From Rhizobium sp. 32-5/1 (lineage in GTDB: Bacteria > Pseudomonadota > Alphaproteobacteria > Rhizobiales > Rhizobiaceae), in assembly GCF_029537235.1 (NCBI RefSeq), contig NZ_CP120638.1:620001-684000 (forward strand): a stretch of 64,000 nt of DNA, given 5' to 3'. How positions within the stretch are numbered: the first letter of the stretch is position 1; each line of letters starts with the position of its first letter. The position numbers and the translations under genes were made by a program. Below the pieces are notes generated by a model. The model ran no database searches. It saw nothing but the letters and a program-made list of their open reading frames with translations, and had not been told where the DNA came from. This document shows positions 29,284 to 39,822 of the stretch, piece by piece.

Positions 29284-29318
29284 TGTAAAAATGGGCGGGG
29301 CGCGTTCAGCGCCCCGCC
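29284..29318 (-). terminator. Terminator of hppA
   Basis: GGCGGGGCGC (29294-29303) and GCGCCCCGCC (29309-29318) form a perfect ten-base stem. On the minus strand the stem is followed by CATTTTTAC, eleven bases after the hppA stop codon. Confidence 0.82.
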
Positions 29319-29328
29319 ATGTGTTTGA

Positions 29329-31464
29329 TTAAGCCAGAACCGCGAGAAGCAGCAAGGCGACGATGTTGGTGATCTTGATCGCCGGGTTGACGGCCGGTCC
29401 AGCCGTATCCTTGTAGGGATCGCCGACCGTGTCGCCGGTCACCGACGCCTTGTGCGCATCAGAGCCCTTCATGTGCTTTACACCGTCCTTGTCTATGAAA
29501 CCGTCTTCGAAGCTCTTCTTGGCATTGTCCCAGGCGCCGCCACCCGACGTCATCGAGATCGCCACGAAAATGCCGTTGACGATCACGCCGAGCAGCGAGG
29601 CGCCAAGAGCCGCGAAGGCAGATGCCTTGGAACCCGAAATCAGAAGCACGCCGAAATAGACGACGATCGGCGCCAGGACCGGAAGCAGCGACGGCACGAT
29701 CATTTCGCGGATCGCAGCCTTGGTCAGCATATCGACCGCGCGACCATAATCCGGGCGATCGGTGCCCGCCATGATGCCCGGTTTTTCGCGGAACTGGCGG
29801 CGCACTTCCTCAACGACGGCGCCAGCCGCACGGCCAACGGCCGTCATCGCGATACCGCCGAAGAGATAGGGGATGAGACCGCCGAAGATCAGGCCGGCGA
29901 CGACATAAGGGTTGGACAGGTCGAACGAGATCGTGCCCACATCCGCATAATACAGATACTTGTCGCCATTGGCAGCGAAGTATTTGAGGTCGTTGGAATA
30001 GGCGGCAAACAGGACCAGCGCGCCAAGGCCAGCCGAACCGATGGCATAACCCTTGGTGACGGCCTTCGTTGTATTGCCGACCGCATCGAGCGCGTCGGTT
30101 GCCTTGCGCACATCCGGTGGCAGATGCGCCATTTCGGCGATGCCGCCCGCATTGTCGGTTACCGGACCGAAGGCGTCGAGCGCAACGATCATGCCGGCAA
30201 TGCCGAGCATGGCGGTCACGGCGATGCCGGTCCCGAACAGGCCAGCCAGCTGGTAGGTGGACAGGATGCCGCCGACAATGACGATGGCCGGGAGTGCGGT
30301 CGATTCCAGCGAAACGGCAAGCCCCTGGATAACGTTGGTGCCATGGCCACTGACCGAGGCCTGGGCGATCGAATTGACCGGACGTTTGTTGGTGCCGGTA
30401 TAGTATTCGGTGATCACCACGATCAAGGCCGTTACGACGAGACCAAGGATGCCGCAGATGAACAGGTTGGTGCCGGTGATATCCTTGCCTTCGACGGCGC
30501 CGATCGAGCCCCAGCCGATGGTCAGCGACGTTGCCGCCCCAAGACCGATGATCGACAAAAGACCGGTGACGATCAGGCCCTTGTAGAGCGCGCCCATGAT
30601 CGAGCCGTTCGAGCCGAGCTTGACGAAGAAAGCGCCAATGATCGAGGTGATGATACAGGCGCCGCAGATGGCCAGCGGATAGGCCATGACGACGTCGAGC
30701 GTCGGGCTTGCGGCAAAGAAGATTGCGGCCAGCACCATGGTCGCGACGATCGAAACTGCATAAGTCTCGAACAGGTCGGCCGCCATGCCGGCGCAGTCGC
30801 CGACATTGTCGCCAACGTTGTCGGCGATGGTTGCCGGGTTGCGTGGGTCATCCTCAGGAATGCCGGCCTCGACCTTGCCGACGAGATCGCCGCCGACATC
30901 GGCTCCCTTGGTGAAGATACCGCCGCCGAGACGGGCGAAGATTGAAATCAGCGAAGCGCCAAAGCCAAGCGACACGAGCGCATCGATGACTTCACGCGAG
31001 CCCGGCGCCTGGCCCAGACCTGCGGTGAGAACAAGATAATAGATCGCGACACCGAGAAGAGCGAGACCGGCGACCAGCATGCCGGTGATCGCGCCCGACT
31101 TGAAGGCAATATCAAGGCCCGCTGCAAGACTGACCGATGAAGCCTGCGCCGTGCGTACATTGGCGCGAACAGAGATGTGCATGCCGATGAAACCGGCCGC
31201 ACCCGACAGAACTGCCCCGATCAGGAAGCCGATGGCGGACGTTGCAGAAAGAAGGACCCAGACACCGACAAAGACGACGGCGCCGACAAGGGCAATAGTT
31301 TTATATTGACGTGTGAGATAGGCCTGCGCCCCCTCGCGTATGAAGCCTGCAATCTCTTGCATGCGGGCATTGCCCTGATCGGCGGCAAGCACCGACCGGG
31401 TCGTCCAGATGGCATACACCACCGAAAGCAACCCGCATGCGATAACGCCCAGTAGAATGGTCAT
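29329..31464 (-). CDS. hppA: K+-independent proton-translocating pyrophosphatase
   Basis: A 711-residue, sixteen-helix membrane pyrophosphatase that couples pyrophosphate hydrolysis to proton pumping. The catalytic loop [20 protein letters not shown], then [20 protein letters not shown], is intact. The segment [10 protein letters not shown] near residues 463-472 has lysine where potassium-dependent enzymes have alanine, which marks the K+-independent type. The start is ATG 31464 with GGAGGAAAG upstream; the longer frame above it is not family-like. It is monocistronic by its terminator. Such pumps conserve energy under low ATP or acid stress. Confidence 0.96.
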   Translation of the reverse strand: MTILLGVIACGLLSVVYAIWTTRSVLAADQGNARMQEIAGFIREGAQAYLTRQYKTIALVGAVVFVGVWVLLSATSAIGFLIGAVLSGAAGFIGMHISVRANVRTAQASSVSLAAGLDIAFKSGAITGMLVAGLALLGVAIYYLVLTAGLGQAPGSREVIDALVSLGFGASLISIFARLGGGIFTKGADVGGDLVGKVEAGIPEDDPRNPATIADNVGDNVGDCAGMAADLFETYAVSIVATMVLAAIFFAASPTLDVVMAYPLAICGACIITSIIGAFFVKLGSNGSIMGALYKGLIVTGLLSIIGLGAATSLTIGWGSIGAVEGKDITGTNLFICGILGLVVTALIVVITEYYTGTNKRPVNSIAQASVSGHGTNVIQGLAVSLESTALPAIVIVGGILSTYQLAGLFGTGIAVTAMLGIAGMIVALDAFGPVTDNAGGIAEMAHLPPDVRKATDALDAVGNTTKAVTKGYAIGSAGLGALVLFAAYSNDLKYFAANGDKYLYYADVGTISFDLSNPYVVAGLIFGGLIPYLFGGIAMTAVGRAAGAVVEEVRRQFREKPGIMAGTDRPDYGRAVDMLTKAAIREMIVPSLLPVLAPIVVYFGVLLISGSKASAFAALGASLLGVIVNGIFVAISMTSGGGAWDNAKKSFEDGFIDKDGVKHMKGSDAHKASVTGDTVGDPYKDTAGPAVNPAIKITNIVALLLLAVLA

Positions 31465-31684
31465 TTCGCTCTTTCCTCCGTTAGCCCGCAGCTTACTCCG
31501 TCCCACAGGCTTAAAAATCACATTGAGGCCACGCTCCCTCTTCAAGCGCGGCGGCCCATGCGGGGGCAAGAGTGCTGTGACGAATCGGTATCGTCAAGCC
31601 CTGCAGAGCGGTCAAAACTGTCTGTTTTGTGAGACTTAGCGGTTTTTCCGGGAACGAACCGGAGGCTTAAGCGGCGGGTTACGG

Positions 31685-32920
31685 TCAAACCGTCCGCTTT
31701 GTCCCGGAATGGATCAAAAATGCCAGAAGTACGAAGCAGGTCAGGGTCACCGGCCACACCGCGGCGTTCAGCATATCCCAGCCATAGGCGGTCAAAACCT
31801 TGCCGGAACCAAAAGACGCAAGCGCCACCGCGGTGAACAGGATGATGTCGTGGAAGCCCTGAACCTTGTCGGCCTCATGCGGCCGGTAGCTTGCCGCGAC
31901 AATGGCGGTCGAGCCGATGAAGCCCAGATTCCAGCCAAGTCCGAGGAGGATGAGCGCACCCCAGAAATTCCAAAGCGCAATACCCTGATGCGCGACGACC
32001 GCGCACAGCATGAGGATCAGCAGCCCGACGGCCACCACTTTCTCCGCTCCAAACCGGGTCACGAGCATGCCGGTGAAAAAACTTGGGGCAAACATGGCAA
32101 GCACATGCCACTGGATGCCGAGTGTCGCCATATCGGTGGAGAAGCCGCAGCCGACGACCATGGCGATCGGCGCACCGGTCATCAGAAAGGTCATCAGCGC
32201 ATAGGTGGAGATGCCGCAAATCATGCCGGTCAGGAAACGCTGTGTCAGCACGATTTCGCGGAGCGGCCGGGCGGCGGCGACGGCCTGCGTCGTCTGCGGC
32301 GCCCGAAGGTCCGGCAGACGTAGAAACAAGAGGAGAGTGATGGCCGCGAGACAGACCGGCACCAGCGCAATGAACGCGCCGGCAAAGAGCACGGGCGCGA
32401 AAGCATCCTTGGTCAGGATGACCAGCTGCGGACCGAGCACCGCGGAGATCATGCCGCCGGCAAGAATCCAGGAGATGGCACGCGGCTTGTAGTGGGTCGG
32501 CGAGGCATCAGCCGCCGCAAAACGGATCTTCTGGGCAAAACCGCCGGACATGCCGGCGATGCAAAGCCCGAGCGCAAAGATCCAGAAATCCTGGCGAAAC
32601 AGCGCAATGGCTGCGACCGCGCCGCCGCAGGCGCCCAACAGCGCACCGACGATGAAGGCGGCCTGCCGTCCAAGCAGGCGCGAGAAAAGTGCGACCAGCA
32701 CCGCGCCCAGCGCCACACCAATATTGAAACCGGTGAGTGGCGCCGTTGCCAGCGACTTGTCGTCGCCGAGCAACTGGTAACCGGCGACGCCACCAACAGC
32801 AAAGGAGATCGGGCCGAGCGTGCCCAGAACCCCTTGGGCGGCTGTCAACAGGTAGACGTTGCGGCGGGCGGCGCGCAGGTCCGGTGTCGTTCCCTGCCCG
32901 TTGCCCTGCTGCGCGTCCAT
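31685..32920 (-). CDS. MFS transporter
   Basis: A 411-residue permease with twelve predicted helices. The first-repeat loop is LVALFSRLLGRQAAFIVGA, which fits the loop 2-3 MFS signature, and the second half mirrors it at MLVTRFGAEKVVAVGLLILM. The substrate is unknown; the closest likeness by eye is to drug/metabolite effluxers of the YbfB-like group. It lies 12 bases after the nusB stop, so it may be cotranscribed with ribH-nusB. Confidence 0.85.
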   Translation of the reverse strand: MDAQQGNGQGTTPDLRAARRNVYLLTAAQGVLGTLGPISFAVGGVAGYQLLGDDKSLATAPLTGFNIGVALGAVLVALFSRLLGRQAAFIVGALLGACGGAVAAIALFRQDFWIFALGLCIAGMSGGFAQKIRFAAADASPTHYKPRAISWILAGGMISAVLGPQLVILTKDAFAPVLFAGAFIALVPVCLAAITLLLFLRLPDLRAPQTTQAVAAARPLREIVLTQRFLTGMICGISTYALMTFLMTGAPIAMVVGCGFSTDMATLGIQWHVLAMFAPSFFTGMLVTRFGAEKVVAVGLLILMLCAVVAHQGIALWNFWGALILLGLGWNLGFIGSTAIVAASYRPHEADKVQGFHDIILFTAVALASFGSGKVLTAYGWDMLNAAVWPVTLTCFVLLAFLIHSGTKRTV

Positions 32921-32932
32921 CTCGTGATTGCC

Positions 32933-33427
32933 TTACTTCTTGACGTCCGTGCGGATCTGACGGGCGATCCGATCGAGGATCGCGTTGACGAGCTTGGGTT
33001 CCTCGTCCTCGAAGAACGCCTTGGCGATCTCGACATATTCGGTGACGATGACGGCGACGGGCACGTCCTTGCGTTCGACCAGCTCGAACGTGCCGGCGCG
33101 CAGGATGGCGCGCACGGTCGAATCGAGCCGCGACAGGGCCCAATCGTCCTGCAGTGCCGTACCGATCAGCGGATCCAGCGAACGCTGGTCGCGAACCACA
33201 CCGGCGACGATCGACCGGAACCAGGACGCATCCGCCTTCAGGTAGGTTTCGCCGTCAAGTTCCTGGCCAAGCCGATGGGCCTCATATTCAGCGACGATTT
33301 CCAGCACACCGGTGCCGCCGATATCCATCTGGTAGAGCGCCTGCACGGCGGCAAGCCTTGCGGCGCCACGTTGGTTTGCCTGCTTGACCGGTGGAGTTGC
33401 CGGAGGTGTCGAAGACGTGTCGCTCAC
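32933..33427 (-). CDS. nusB: Transcription antitermination factor NusB
   Basis: A 164-residue NusB that, with NusE/S10, binds boxA in rRNA leaders and allows antitermination. The fold signature is [20 protein letters not shown], then [20 protein letters not shown] and [20 protein letters not shown]. It begins with an ATGA overlap at the ribH stop (33424-33427), so translation of the pair is coupled. ribH-nusB is a standard alphaproteobacterial pairing. Confidence 0.95.
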   Translation of the reverse strand: MSDTSSTPPATPPVKQANQRGAARLAAVQALYQMDIGGTGVLEIVAEYEAHRLGQELDGETYLKADASWFRSIVAGVVRDQRSLDPLIGTALQDDWALSRLDSTVRAILRAGTFELVERKDVPVAVIVTEYVEIAKAFFEDEEPKLVNAILDRIARQIRTDVKK

Positions 33428-33885
33428 TGTTCGCCGCCCAGTTTCATCTTGAGATCGATCATGGTCAGGCAGGCGCGGGCTGCAAAACCGCCCTTGTCGC
33501 CTTCGCTCTTCTTCGCACGCGCCCAGGCCTGTGCATCATTCTCAACCGTCAGGATGCCGTTGCCGATGGCAAGGCTCTCGCTGACAGTGAGGTCCATTAT
33601 GGCACGGCTGGATTCATTGGCAACGATATCGAAATGATAGGTCTCGCCGCGGATAACCATTCCGAGCGCGACGAAGCCGTCATATTCGGTAGCACCATTG
33701 TCAGCACCGTCGAGCGCCATGGCGATCGCGGCCGGGATTTCCAGCGCGCCGGGCACCGTCACGATGTCATAGGTCGCGCCGGCCGCGTCGAGGGCCGACT
33801 TCGCACCATCCAGCAGAGCATCGGCCATGTCGTCATAGAAGCGCGCTTCCACAATGAGAATATGTGGTGTCGGGTTGTTGGCCAT
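33424..33885 (-). CDS. ribH: 6,7-dimethyl-8-ribityllumazine synthase
   Basis: A 153-residue lumazine synthase, the penultimate step of riboflavin synthesis. Diagnostic pieces are [36 protein letters not shown] and [20 protein letters not shown], where GET-x-H-F holds the catalytic histidine. It is the small, single-domain form. The rest of the rib genes lie 2.2 kb away beyond an accessory block. No FMN riboswitch was found by eye in its leader. Confidence 0.96.
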   Translation of the reverse strand: MANNPTPHILIVEARFYDDMADALLDGAKSALDAAGATYDIVTVPGALEIPAAIAMALDGADNGATEYDGFVALGMVIRGETYHFDIVANESSRAIMDLTVSESLAIGNGILTVENDAQAWARAKKSEGDKGGFAARACLTMIDLKMKLGGEQ

Positions 33886-34102
33886 GTGTCACCTGTTTGA
33901 AATTTGGGGCCGGACATCTCCGGCACAGGCGGCGGTCAAACCACGACGGCGGCGTAATGGCAAGCTTTTTCGTGAAAGCGGCAGCCTGCCAAGGGTTTTG
34001 GGTGAAAAGCGGTGGCGTCTTTACGGCAAATCGTGGACTTTCCGGGTGTGCTTTTCAACTCGGCAGCACATCTATACCATTTCCCGCAAATCGGAGATGT
34101 GC

Positions 34103-34603
34103 ATGACCGAAAAACAACGACCGATCGTCAATCCGGAAGACCTCCCGCTCGACCACTGGAGCGAGGGCGGCTTCTTTGAGTCCAGCGATGTCTCGTTCGG
34201 CTCTCTGCTCGGCCTGACCAATCTGGGCATCGGCTATGGCGAGGTGCCGCCCGGAAAATCCGGCTGCCCGTTTCACAACCACCACGTCGAGGAAGAGTTG
34301 TTTGTGATCCTCGCTGGTGAAGGACAGTACCGGTTCGGGCCAAATCGCTATGCCGTCAAGGCCGGTGATGTGCTCGGCGCACCGGCAGGTGGCCCGGAGA
34401 CCGCGCATTGCCTGATCAATACCGGCGCGACGCCGCTCAAATACCTGTCGGTCTCAGCCAACGCCAGGACCGAGATCTGCGAATATCCAGATTCCGGCAA
34501 GTTTCTCGCCAAGACGCGCGATGCATCCGGAAAACCCCAGTTTCGTTTCATCGGGCGGCCGGATACTGCCGTCGACTATTGGGATGGCGAGCCCGGCATC
34601 TGA
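34103..34603 (+). CDS. Cupin-domain protein
   Basis: A 166-residue single-cupin protein. The first cupin motif reads CPFHNHHVEEELFVILAGEG, with the two histidines and glutamate of the metal site, and the second KAGDVLGAPAGGPETAHCLI supplies the last histidine. The start ATG 34103 is favoured because GGAG lies six bases upstream; ATG 34097 is just before it. Its C-terminus (FIGRPDTAVDYWDGEPGI) is typical of a widespread uncharacterised group. It is divergent from ribH. Confidence 0.85.
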   Translation: MTEKQRPIVNPEDLPLDHWSEGGFFESSDVSFGSLLGLTNLGIGYGEVPPGKSGCPFHNHHVEEELFVILAGEGQYRFGPNRYAVKAGDVLGAPAGGPETAHCLINTGATPLKYLSVSANARTEICEYPDSGKFLAKTRDASGKPQFRFIGRPDTAVDYWDGEPGI

Positions 34604-34649
34604 AAACCCTTCCCTATCCACCTTCCAAACAGCGGAATGAACAGCCTGC

Positions 34650-35167
34650 ATGCACACTGTCCCCACGATTGAAACTGACCGCCTGATCCTTCGCCCCTAC
34701 CGCCGGGATGATTTTACACCCTACAGCGCTCTTTTCGCCAATCCGGAGGTCACGCGTTTCATCGGTGGGGTGCCCTTTTCACGCGAACAGGCCTGGACGC
34801 GGTTTCTGCGGCAGGTCGGCATGTGGCACTATTTCGGGTTTGGGTTCTTTGCGCTCCAGGAAAAGGAAACCGGCAACTTTATCGGCGAAGCCGGCTTTCA
34901 CGACCTACACCGCGTGATAAGCCCTTCCCTCGAAGGCACAATGGAGACAGGCTGGGCGCTCTCTCCCCAATCCCACGGCCGCGGCCTTGCAACGGAAGCC
35001 GTCGGTGCCGCCCTGACCTGGGGCGAGCAGCATTTTCCATCACTGAAAAAACCTGCATCATCGACATTTCCAATCTTGCCTCGCTACGCGTTGCGGCAAA
35101 ACTGCATTTCCGGGAGGCCAAGCGGACAGTCTATCATGGGGCGCAGGTGGTTCTGTTCGAAAGATAA
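34650..35167 (+). CDS. GNAT acetyltransferase (RimJ/RimL type), frameshifted
   Basis: A 172-residue GNAT protein when repaired. It begins TIETDRLILRPYRRDDFTPY, and the acetyl-CoA loop is SPQSHGRGLATEAVGAALTW, close to the QxxGxG/A consensus. The break is at the six-A run 35046-35051; a seventh A restores SLKKTCIIDISNLASLRVAA and an ending AQVVLFER at 35167. Relatives acetylate ribosomal proteins, amino acids or small amines; the substrate is not known. It follows the cupin gene by 46 bases on the same strand. Confidence 0.87.
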
Positions 35168-35284
35168 TGAAAAATCTTACCTTCCCTGCTTCAAAAACTT
35201 ATAGAGCTTGCCAATATTTCCGGTCATTAAGGAGAAGACAGAACACTACAGTCGAATATTCGGGGAATAATATTAAGAAGCAGG

Positions 35285-35740
35285 ATGATGATTTCAGGTA
35301 AAACTTTATTGGCTATTGCAGGGATCTTTCTGGCAACGGATGCACTGGCGGTCGATCCGACCGGGATCTATGACGTTACCGGCGTCGTGCGTGGCGCGAG
35401 CGGAAGCTATAGCGGTTCCGTCGAGGTGACCAAAACCGGTGAAACATTCGCTGTAAAATGGACGCTTGGGCAGGACGTCGCGAGGGGAATCGGGATCGCC
35501 AGCGGCGATGGACCGGATGCTCCGAACCGGTTTGCCATCGCATTCGGGTCTACGCAAAGTTTTGGTATTCTTGACCTGACGCTGCAACCGGATGGTTCGT
35601 GGAATGGTCCCTGGGTTTATGTCGGCGGCCAGACTGTTTCCGTCGAGACGTGGACCAGACGCGGCGGCACGAAAAAATCGCCTGATACCAGCAACGAGCA
35701 AGCACCTCGTCCCGCCAACAAACCCCTACAGGCGCCTTGA
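35285..35740 (+). CDS. Exported hypothetical protein
   Basis: A 151-residue protein with a Sec signal peptide (KTLLAIAGIFLATDALAV, cleaved after ALA). The mature part is strand-rich (GIYDVTGVVRGASGSYSGSV, ILDLTLQPDGSWNGPWVYVG) and ends in a disordered proline- and asparagine-rich tail. It probably resides in the periplasm. No family is recognised. The start may be ATG 35285 or ATG 35288. Confidence 0.7.
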   Translation: MMISGKTLLAIAGIFLATDALAVDPTGIYDVTGVVRGASGSYSGSVEVTKTGETFAVKWTLGQDVARGIGIASGDGPDAPNRFAIAFGSTQSFGILDLTLQPDGSWNGPWVYVGGQTVSVETWTRRGGTKKSPDTSNEQAPRPANKPLQAP

Positions 35741-35758
35741 GCTCCCGCCGTCGGCCGT

Positions 35759-36013
35759 TCAACGCCGGGCGCGCAGAATCCGCTTCCAGATCGTCCCGCC
35801 CAGAAACTTGTTGAAGACAACGAAATAGGCAACGATCAGGGCAAAGAACAACAGTGCTGGGCCGCCTTCCAGATTAAAACCATCCTCGGTCTTGCCACCG
35901 AAAACCATAGCAACGATGTAGCCAAGAACGAAAAAAGCGGTCAGGAAATCGAGGATCGCCGCCAGCACGATGCGCCAGGTTGACGGTCCCTTTTCAGCCG
36001 GTGCATCGGTCAT
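35759..36013 (-). CDS. Small membrane protein (RDD-like)
   Basis: An 84-residue protein with two predicted helices, RIVLAAILDFLTAFFVLGYI and LEGGPALLFFALIVAYFVVF. The LDFLTAFF segment and the end GTIWKRILRARR recall the RDD family in miniature, but this is weak evidence. It is convergent with the exported protein gene and lies 75 bases downstream of ribE on the same strand. The function is unknown. Confidence 0.7.
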   Translation of the reverse strand: MTDAPAEKGPSTWRIVLAAILDFLTAFFVLGYIVAMVFGGKTEDGFNLEGGPALLFFALIVAYFVVFNKFLGGTIWKRILRARR

Positions 36014-36089
36014 CGCCTATTCTCCATTCTTTTAACTGCAACACATATACAGGTTCTCATCGCTCCAGCAACGGCCGACAGTCCTTGCC

Positions 36090-36706
36090 CTACAGTTTTG
36101 ATGCCGGAAACTCCGCCAGCCGCGCGGCATAGCGCGCCATGGTGTCGACCTCGAAATTGACGAAGTCGCCGGCCTTGCGCTGTCCCCAGGTTGTGACTTC
36201 GAGCGAATGACGGATCAAGAGCACGTCGAAATCCGTATCGTTGACGGCATTGACGGTCAACGACGTCCCGTCCAGCGCGACCGAACCTTTCGGCGCCACG
36301 AATTTCGCCAGGTGCTCGGGGGCGCGCAGGCGGAAACGGGTGGCCTCACCCTCGGCCTCGACCGAGAGGATTTCCGCCTTGCCGTCGACATGGCCCGATA
36401 CGAGATGGCCGCCGAGTTCATCGCCGATCTTGAGCGAGCGCTCCAGATTGATCTTCTGGCCCCCTTCCATCCGGAAATCGTCGTCAGCCGGAGCGCCTCC
36501 TCCCAGGCTTCCACTTCGAACCAGCGCTGGTTCGAGCCGTCTTCCGGCAGGGTCGTTACCGTCAGGCAGACGCCGGAGCAGGCGATCGAGGCGCCGATGT
36601 CGATGCCCTTGGGGTCATAGGCCGTGGCGATCCGCAGCTTGACGCCTTCATCAAGCGGGGTCAGTGCTTCGACAGTGCCGATATCGGTGATAATGCCGGT
36701 GAACAT
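36090..36706 (-). CDS. ribE: Riboflavin synthase alpha chain, frameshifted
   Basis: This enzyme joins two lumazine molecules to make riboflavin. Two repeated lumazine-binding halves are visible: MFTGIITDIGTVEAL with SIACSGVCLTVTTL, and GGHLVSGHVDGKAEI with ALDGTSLTVNAVND. The frame breaks at the C-run 36460-36464 (G-run on the coding strand); a sixth G restores ISGWKGGQKINLERSLKIGD and 205 residues in total. ATG 36706 overlaps the ribD stop as TGATG. As the gene is normally essential, I read the break as an error. Confidence 0.94.
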
Positions 36707-37838
36707 CAGATGTCTCTTTCGTAATTCTCGCAAATATCCGCGCCAAATTGGTGCGTTTCCACCGGTCTGAAGCCGGCGGGGATGGACTGCGGATCAAATG
36801 GGGATGCGATGCCGCCTTCGCCAAGGGTGCCCGGCCCGCGAAACAGCAAGATCTGATCGACAAGCCCCGCGTTTAGGAAGGAACGTGCCGTTTTTGCGCC
36901 ACCCTCGACCACCAGCGAGGATATCCCACGCGAGGCGAGCGCCGTCAGAAGATCGTCCAGCCGGGTGGAATCGCAAGTCAGGATTTCGACGCCGGCTGCT
37001 TCGAGGGCTTCACCGCGGGCGTCGAGACCGTCTTCGGTCGTTGCCGCTAGATCCGCAATAACGATGACAGGCACTTCACGCGCGGTCATGACCAGCTTCG
37101 AATTCAGCGGCAGTTCCAGCCTGCGATCGAGCACGATGCGAATCGGGGATTGGTTTTCCAGATCCTCCAGCCGGCAGGTGAGTTCCGGGTCGTCGGCAAT
37201 CGCCGTTCCGATGCCGACGAGGATAGCGTCGGTGCGGGCGCGCAGGCGGTGAACCTCTTCGCGTGCTTCGGGCCCAGTGATCCGTACCTGCCCTATACCG
37301 TGAAGGCCGATCATTCCATCGGCAGAAACCGCCAGCTTTAGAGTCACATGCGGCCGCTTGCTGCGCTTGCGCATCAGATAGGCTTCCTGTGCCCGCTCCC
37401 CTCGCCCGACAAAACACCGAGCGTCACGGCAATCCCCGCTTCGCGCAGGAGCGCCACGCCGCTGCCCGATACCCGCTCGTCCGGATCCATGACGGAAATC
37501 ACGACACGGCCGATGCCGGAGGCAATCAGCGCATCGGTGCAGGGTGGCGTCTTGCCGTGGTGGGAGCATGGCTCAAGCGTCACATAGGCGGTGGCGCCCT
37601 TTGCCTTGTCGCCTGCGTTCTTGAGAGCCTGCGTCTCGGCATGCGGCCGCCCGCTGATCGCCGTCACGGCACTGCCGACAATGACAGGACCGTCGCCATC
37701 GTCGCGCACGATCACGCAGCCGACGGAGGGATTGGTGGAGGTCTGGCCGACATGCAGATAGGACAGGCGGATCGCCTCTTCCATGAAGCGCACATCCTCG
37801 TCACGCCGGTCATGGTCCCTCTGGTCATGGGCCGTCAT
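36706..37838 (-). CDS. ribD: Bifunctional riboflavin deaminase/reductase, frameshifted
   Basis: The N-terminal deaminase domain has the zinc motif RPHAETQALKNAG and LEPCSHHGKTPPCTDALI; the C-terminal reductase reads RPHVTLKLAVSADGMIG, TDAILVGIGTAIADDPELT and SSLVVEGGAKTARSFLNAGL. It converts the pyrimidine deaminated from GTP into the ribityl product. The frame breaks at the C-run 37398-37401 (G-run on the coding strand); a fifth G restores VLSGEGERAQEAYLM and a normal length of 377 residues. It lies just after nrdR and overlaps ribE by one base. Confidence 0.94.
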
Positions 37839-37839
37839 G

Positions 37840-38313
37840 TCAGACGCCCGGGTCGCGCGCGATCTTGGCGCTGATCTCCGCGATCACCTTCTCGAAATCC
37901 TCGGCATGGGAGAACTCGCGGTAGACGGAAGCATAGCGCACGAAGGCGACGTCATCGAGCCCCTTCAAGGCTTCCAGCACCTGAAGGCCGATTTCTTCCG
38001 ATGGGATTTCCGTTTCGCCCGAGCTTTCCAGACGCCGGACGATGCCGGAGACGGCGCGCTCGATACGGTCGCGTTCGACGGGCCGCTTGCGCAGCGCGAT
38101 CTCGAACGATCGCGACAGCTTGTCGCGATCGAACGGAACCTTGCGGCCAGTCTTCTTCATAATCATCAGTTCGCGCAACTGCACCCGCTCGAAGGTCGTG
38201 AAGCGGCCACCGCAATCCGGGCAGATGCGCCGGCGACGGATGGAGGAGCCGTCCTCTGCCGGACGGCTATCCTTCACCTGGCTGTCTTCGGAACTGCAAT
38301 AGGGGCAGCGCAT
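37840..38313 (-). CDS. nrdR: Transcriptional repressor NrdR
   Basis: A 157-residue zinc-ribbon/ATP-cone repressor of ribonucleotide reductase genes. The ribbon cysteines are C3, C6, C31 and C34 (MRCPYC and CPDCGGRF), and the ATP-cone follows from VMKKTGR-like [20 protein letters not shown]. It senses ATP/dATP. It sits between glyA and ribD, its standard place in rhizobia, with one base between its stop and the ribD start. Confidence 0.96.
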   Translation of the reverse strand: MRCPYCSSEDSQVKDSRPAEDGSSIRRRRICPDCGGRFTTFERVQLRELMIMKKTGRKVPFDRDKLSRSFEIALRKRPVERDRIERAVSGIVRRLESSGETEIPSEEIGLQVLEALKGLDDVAFVRYASVYREFSHAEDFEKVIAEISAKIARDPGV

Positions 38314-38339
38314 GCGCGATCCTGACTATGGGCCTGAGA

Positions 38340-39641
38340 CTAGAGGTATGGATACATCGGGAAGCGATCTGTCAGCTTGACGACCTTTTCACGAACGCCA
38401 GCCTCGACCACGGCATTGCCTTCGTCGGAGTTGGCAACCTTCAGGCCGTCGAGAACTTCGACGATCAGATTGCCGATCTCGCGGAATTCCGCTTCCTTGA
38501 AGCCGCGCGTCGTGCCGGCCGGCGTGCCGAGACGGACGCCCGAGGTGACAAAGGGCTTTTCCGGGTCGAATGGGATGCCGTTCTTGTTGCAGGTGATGTA
38601 GGCGCGACCAAGGGCGGCTTCGGCGCGCTTGCCGGTGGCGTTCTTCTTGCGCAGGTCGACCAGCATCAGGTGGTTGTCGGTGCCGCCGGAGACGATATCG
38701 AGTCCGCCGGCCACAAGCGTTTCCGACAGGGCCTTGGCGTTCTTGACGATCTGGGCTGCGTAATCCTGGAATTCCGGCTTCAGCGCTTCACCGAAGGCCA
38801 CAGCCTTAGCGGCGATGACGTGCATCAGCGGGCCGCCCTGGAGGCCGGGGAATACGGCCGAGTTGAACTTCTTCGCCAGATCCTCGTCGTTGGTGAGGAT
38901 CATGCCGCCGCGCGGGCCGCGCAGCGATTTATGCGTCGTTGTGGTCGCGACGTGGCAATGCGGGAACGGCGACGGATGCTGATTGCCGGCAACGAGGCCT
39001 GCAATGTGGGCCATGTCGACCATCAGCCACGCGCCGACTTCATCGGCGATCTCGCGGAAGCGCTTCCAGTCCCAGATGCGGGAATAGGCGGTGCCACCGG
39101 CGATGATCAGCTTGGGCTTGTGCTTGCGGGCGCTCTCGGCAACCGCATCCATGTCGAGCAGGTTGTCGCCTTCGCGTACGCCATAGGACACGACGTTGAA
39201 CCACTTGCCGGACATGTTGACCGGCGAACCGTGGGTCAGGTGACCGCCGGAATTGAGATCGAGGCCCATGAAGGTGTCGCCCGGCTGCAACAGCGCGAGG
39301 AACACGGCCTGGTTCATCTGCGAACCGGAATTCGGCTGAACGTTGGCGAAGTTGACGCCGAACAGCTTCTTGGCGCGTTCGATGGCGAGTTCTTCGGCGA
39401 TGTCGACGAACTGGCAGCCACCATAATAACGCTTGCCCGGATAGCCCTCGGCATATTTGTTGGTCATGATCGAGCCCTGCGCTTCGAGCACGGCGCGCGA
39501 CACGATGTTTTCAGAAGCGATCAACTCAATCTCGTGGCGTTGGCGGCCAAGCTCCTTCTCGATCGCACCAAAGATATCCGGATCGCTGTCGGCAAGCGAG
39601 CGGCTGAAGAAAACGTCATTGGCGGCGGCGGAAAGGCTCAT
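38340..39641 (-). CDS. glyA: Serine hydroxymethyltransferase
   Basis: A 433-residue fold-type-I PLP enzyme that interconverts serine and glycine and supplies one-carbon units on tetrahydrofolate. The PLP lysine is Lys238 in [33 protein letters not shown] and [15 protein letters not shown] are family hallmarks. The start is ATG 39641. It heads the glyA-nrdR-ribD-ribE run, with the L,D-transpeptidase terminator upstream separating it from the preceding gene. Confidence 0.97.
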   Translation of the reverse strand: MSLSAAANDVFFSRSLADSDPDIFGAIEKELGRQRHEIELIASENIVSRAVLEAQGSIMTNKYAEGYPGKRYYGGCQFVDIAEELAIERAKKLFGVNFANVQPNSGSQMNQAVFLALLQPGDTFMGLDLNSGGHLTHGSPVNMSGKWFNVVSYGVREGDNLLDMDAVAESARKHKPKLIIAGGTAYSRIWDWKRFREIADEVGAWLMVDMAHIAGLVAGNQHPSPFPHCHVATTTTHKSLRGPRGGMILTNDEDLAKKFNSAVFPGLQGGPLMHVIAAKAVAFGEALKPEFQDYAAQIVKNAKALSETLVAGGLDIVSGGTDNHLMLVDLRKKNATGKRAEAALGRAYITCNKNGIPFDPEKPFVTSGVRLGTPAGTTRGFKEAEFREIGNLIVEVLDGLKVANSDEGNAVVEAGVREKVVKLTDRFPMYPYL

Positions 39642-39765
39642 ATTTGAAGCTCCTCAAGGACTGTGGCACGGTGTTTATCGTCCTCGCATGGCAAGGGCAA
39701 TACACGCTGTGCGATTTGCGCCATTTCCCACACCTGCCGCGCCTGTCAAAAATGCCGCAGGCATA

Positions 39766-39804
39766 GGAAAAGGCCGCCCACCTGGCAGGATGGACGGCCT
39801 TTCC
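39766..39804 (-). terminator. Terminator of the L,D-transpeptidase gene
   Basis: GGAAAAGGCCGCCC (39766-39779) and GGACGGCCTTTCC (39792-39804) form a long stem around a 12-base loop. Read on the minus strand, the 3' arm ends in CCTTTTCC. It lies 19 bases after the gene's stop codon. Confidence 0.7.
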
Positions 39805-39822
39805 ACAAAATTCAGATTTGTC

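Noticed and set aside
29452..30945. A 497-codon plus-strand frame opposite hppA
   Set aside because: It is a shadow of the pyrophosphatase gene, extremely rich in Asp, Arg and Gly.
33886..34102. FMN riboswitch upstream of ribH
   Set aside because: None of the conserved RFN-element core sequences could be found in the leader on either strand.
36090..37838. ribD and ribE as true pseudogenes
   Set aside because: Each has a single break at a G/C run, full motifs on both sides and a normal restored length, and the organism would otherwise need external riboflavin.
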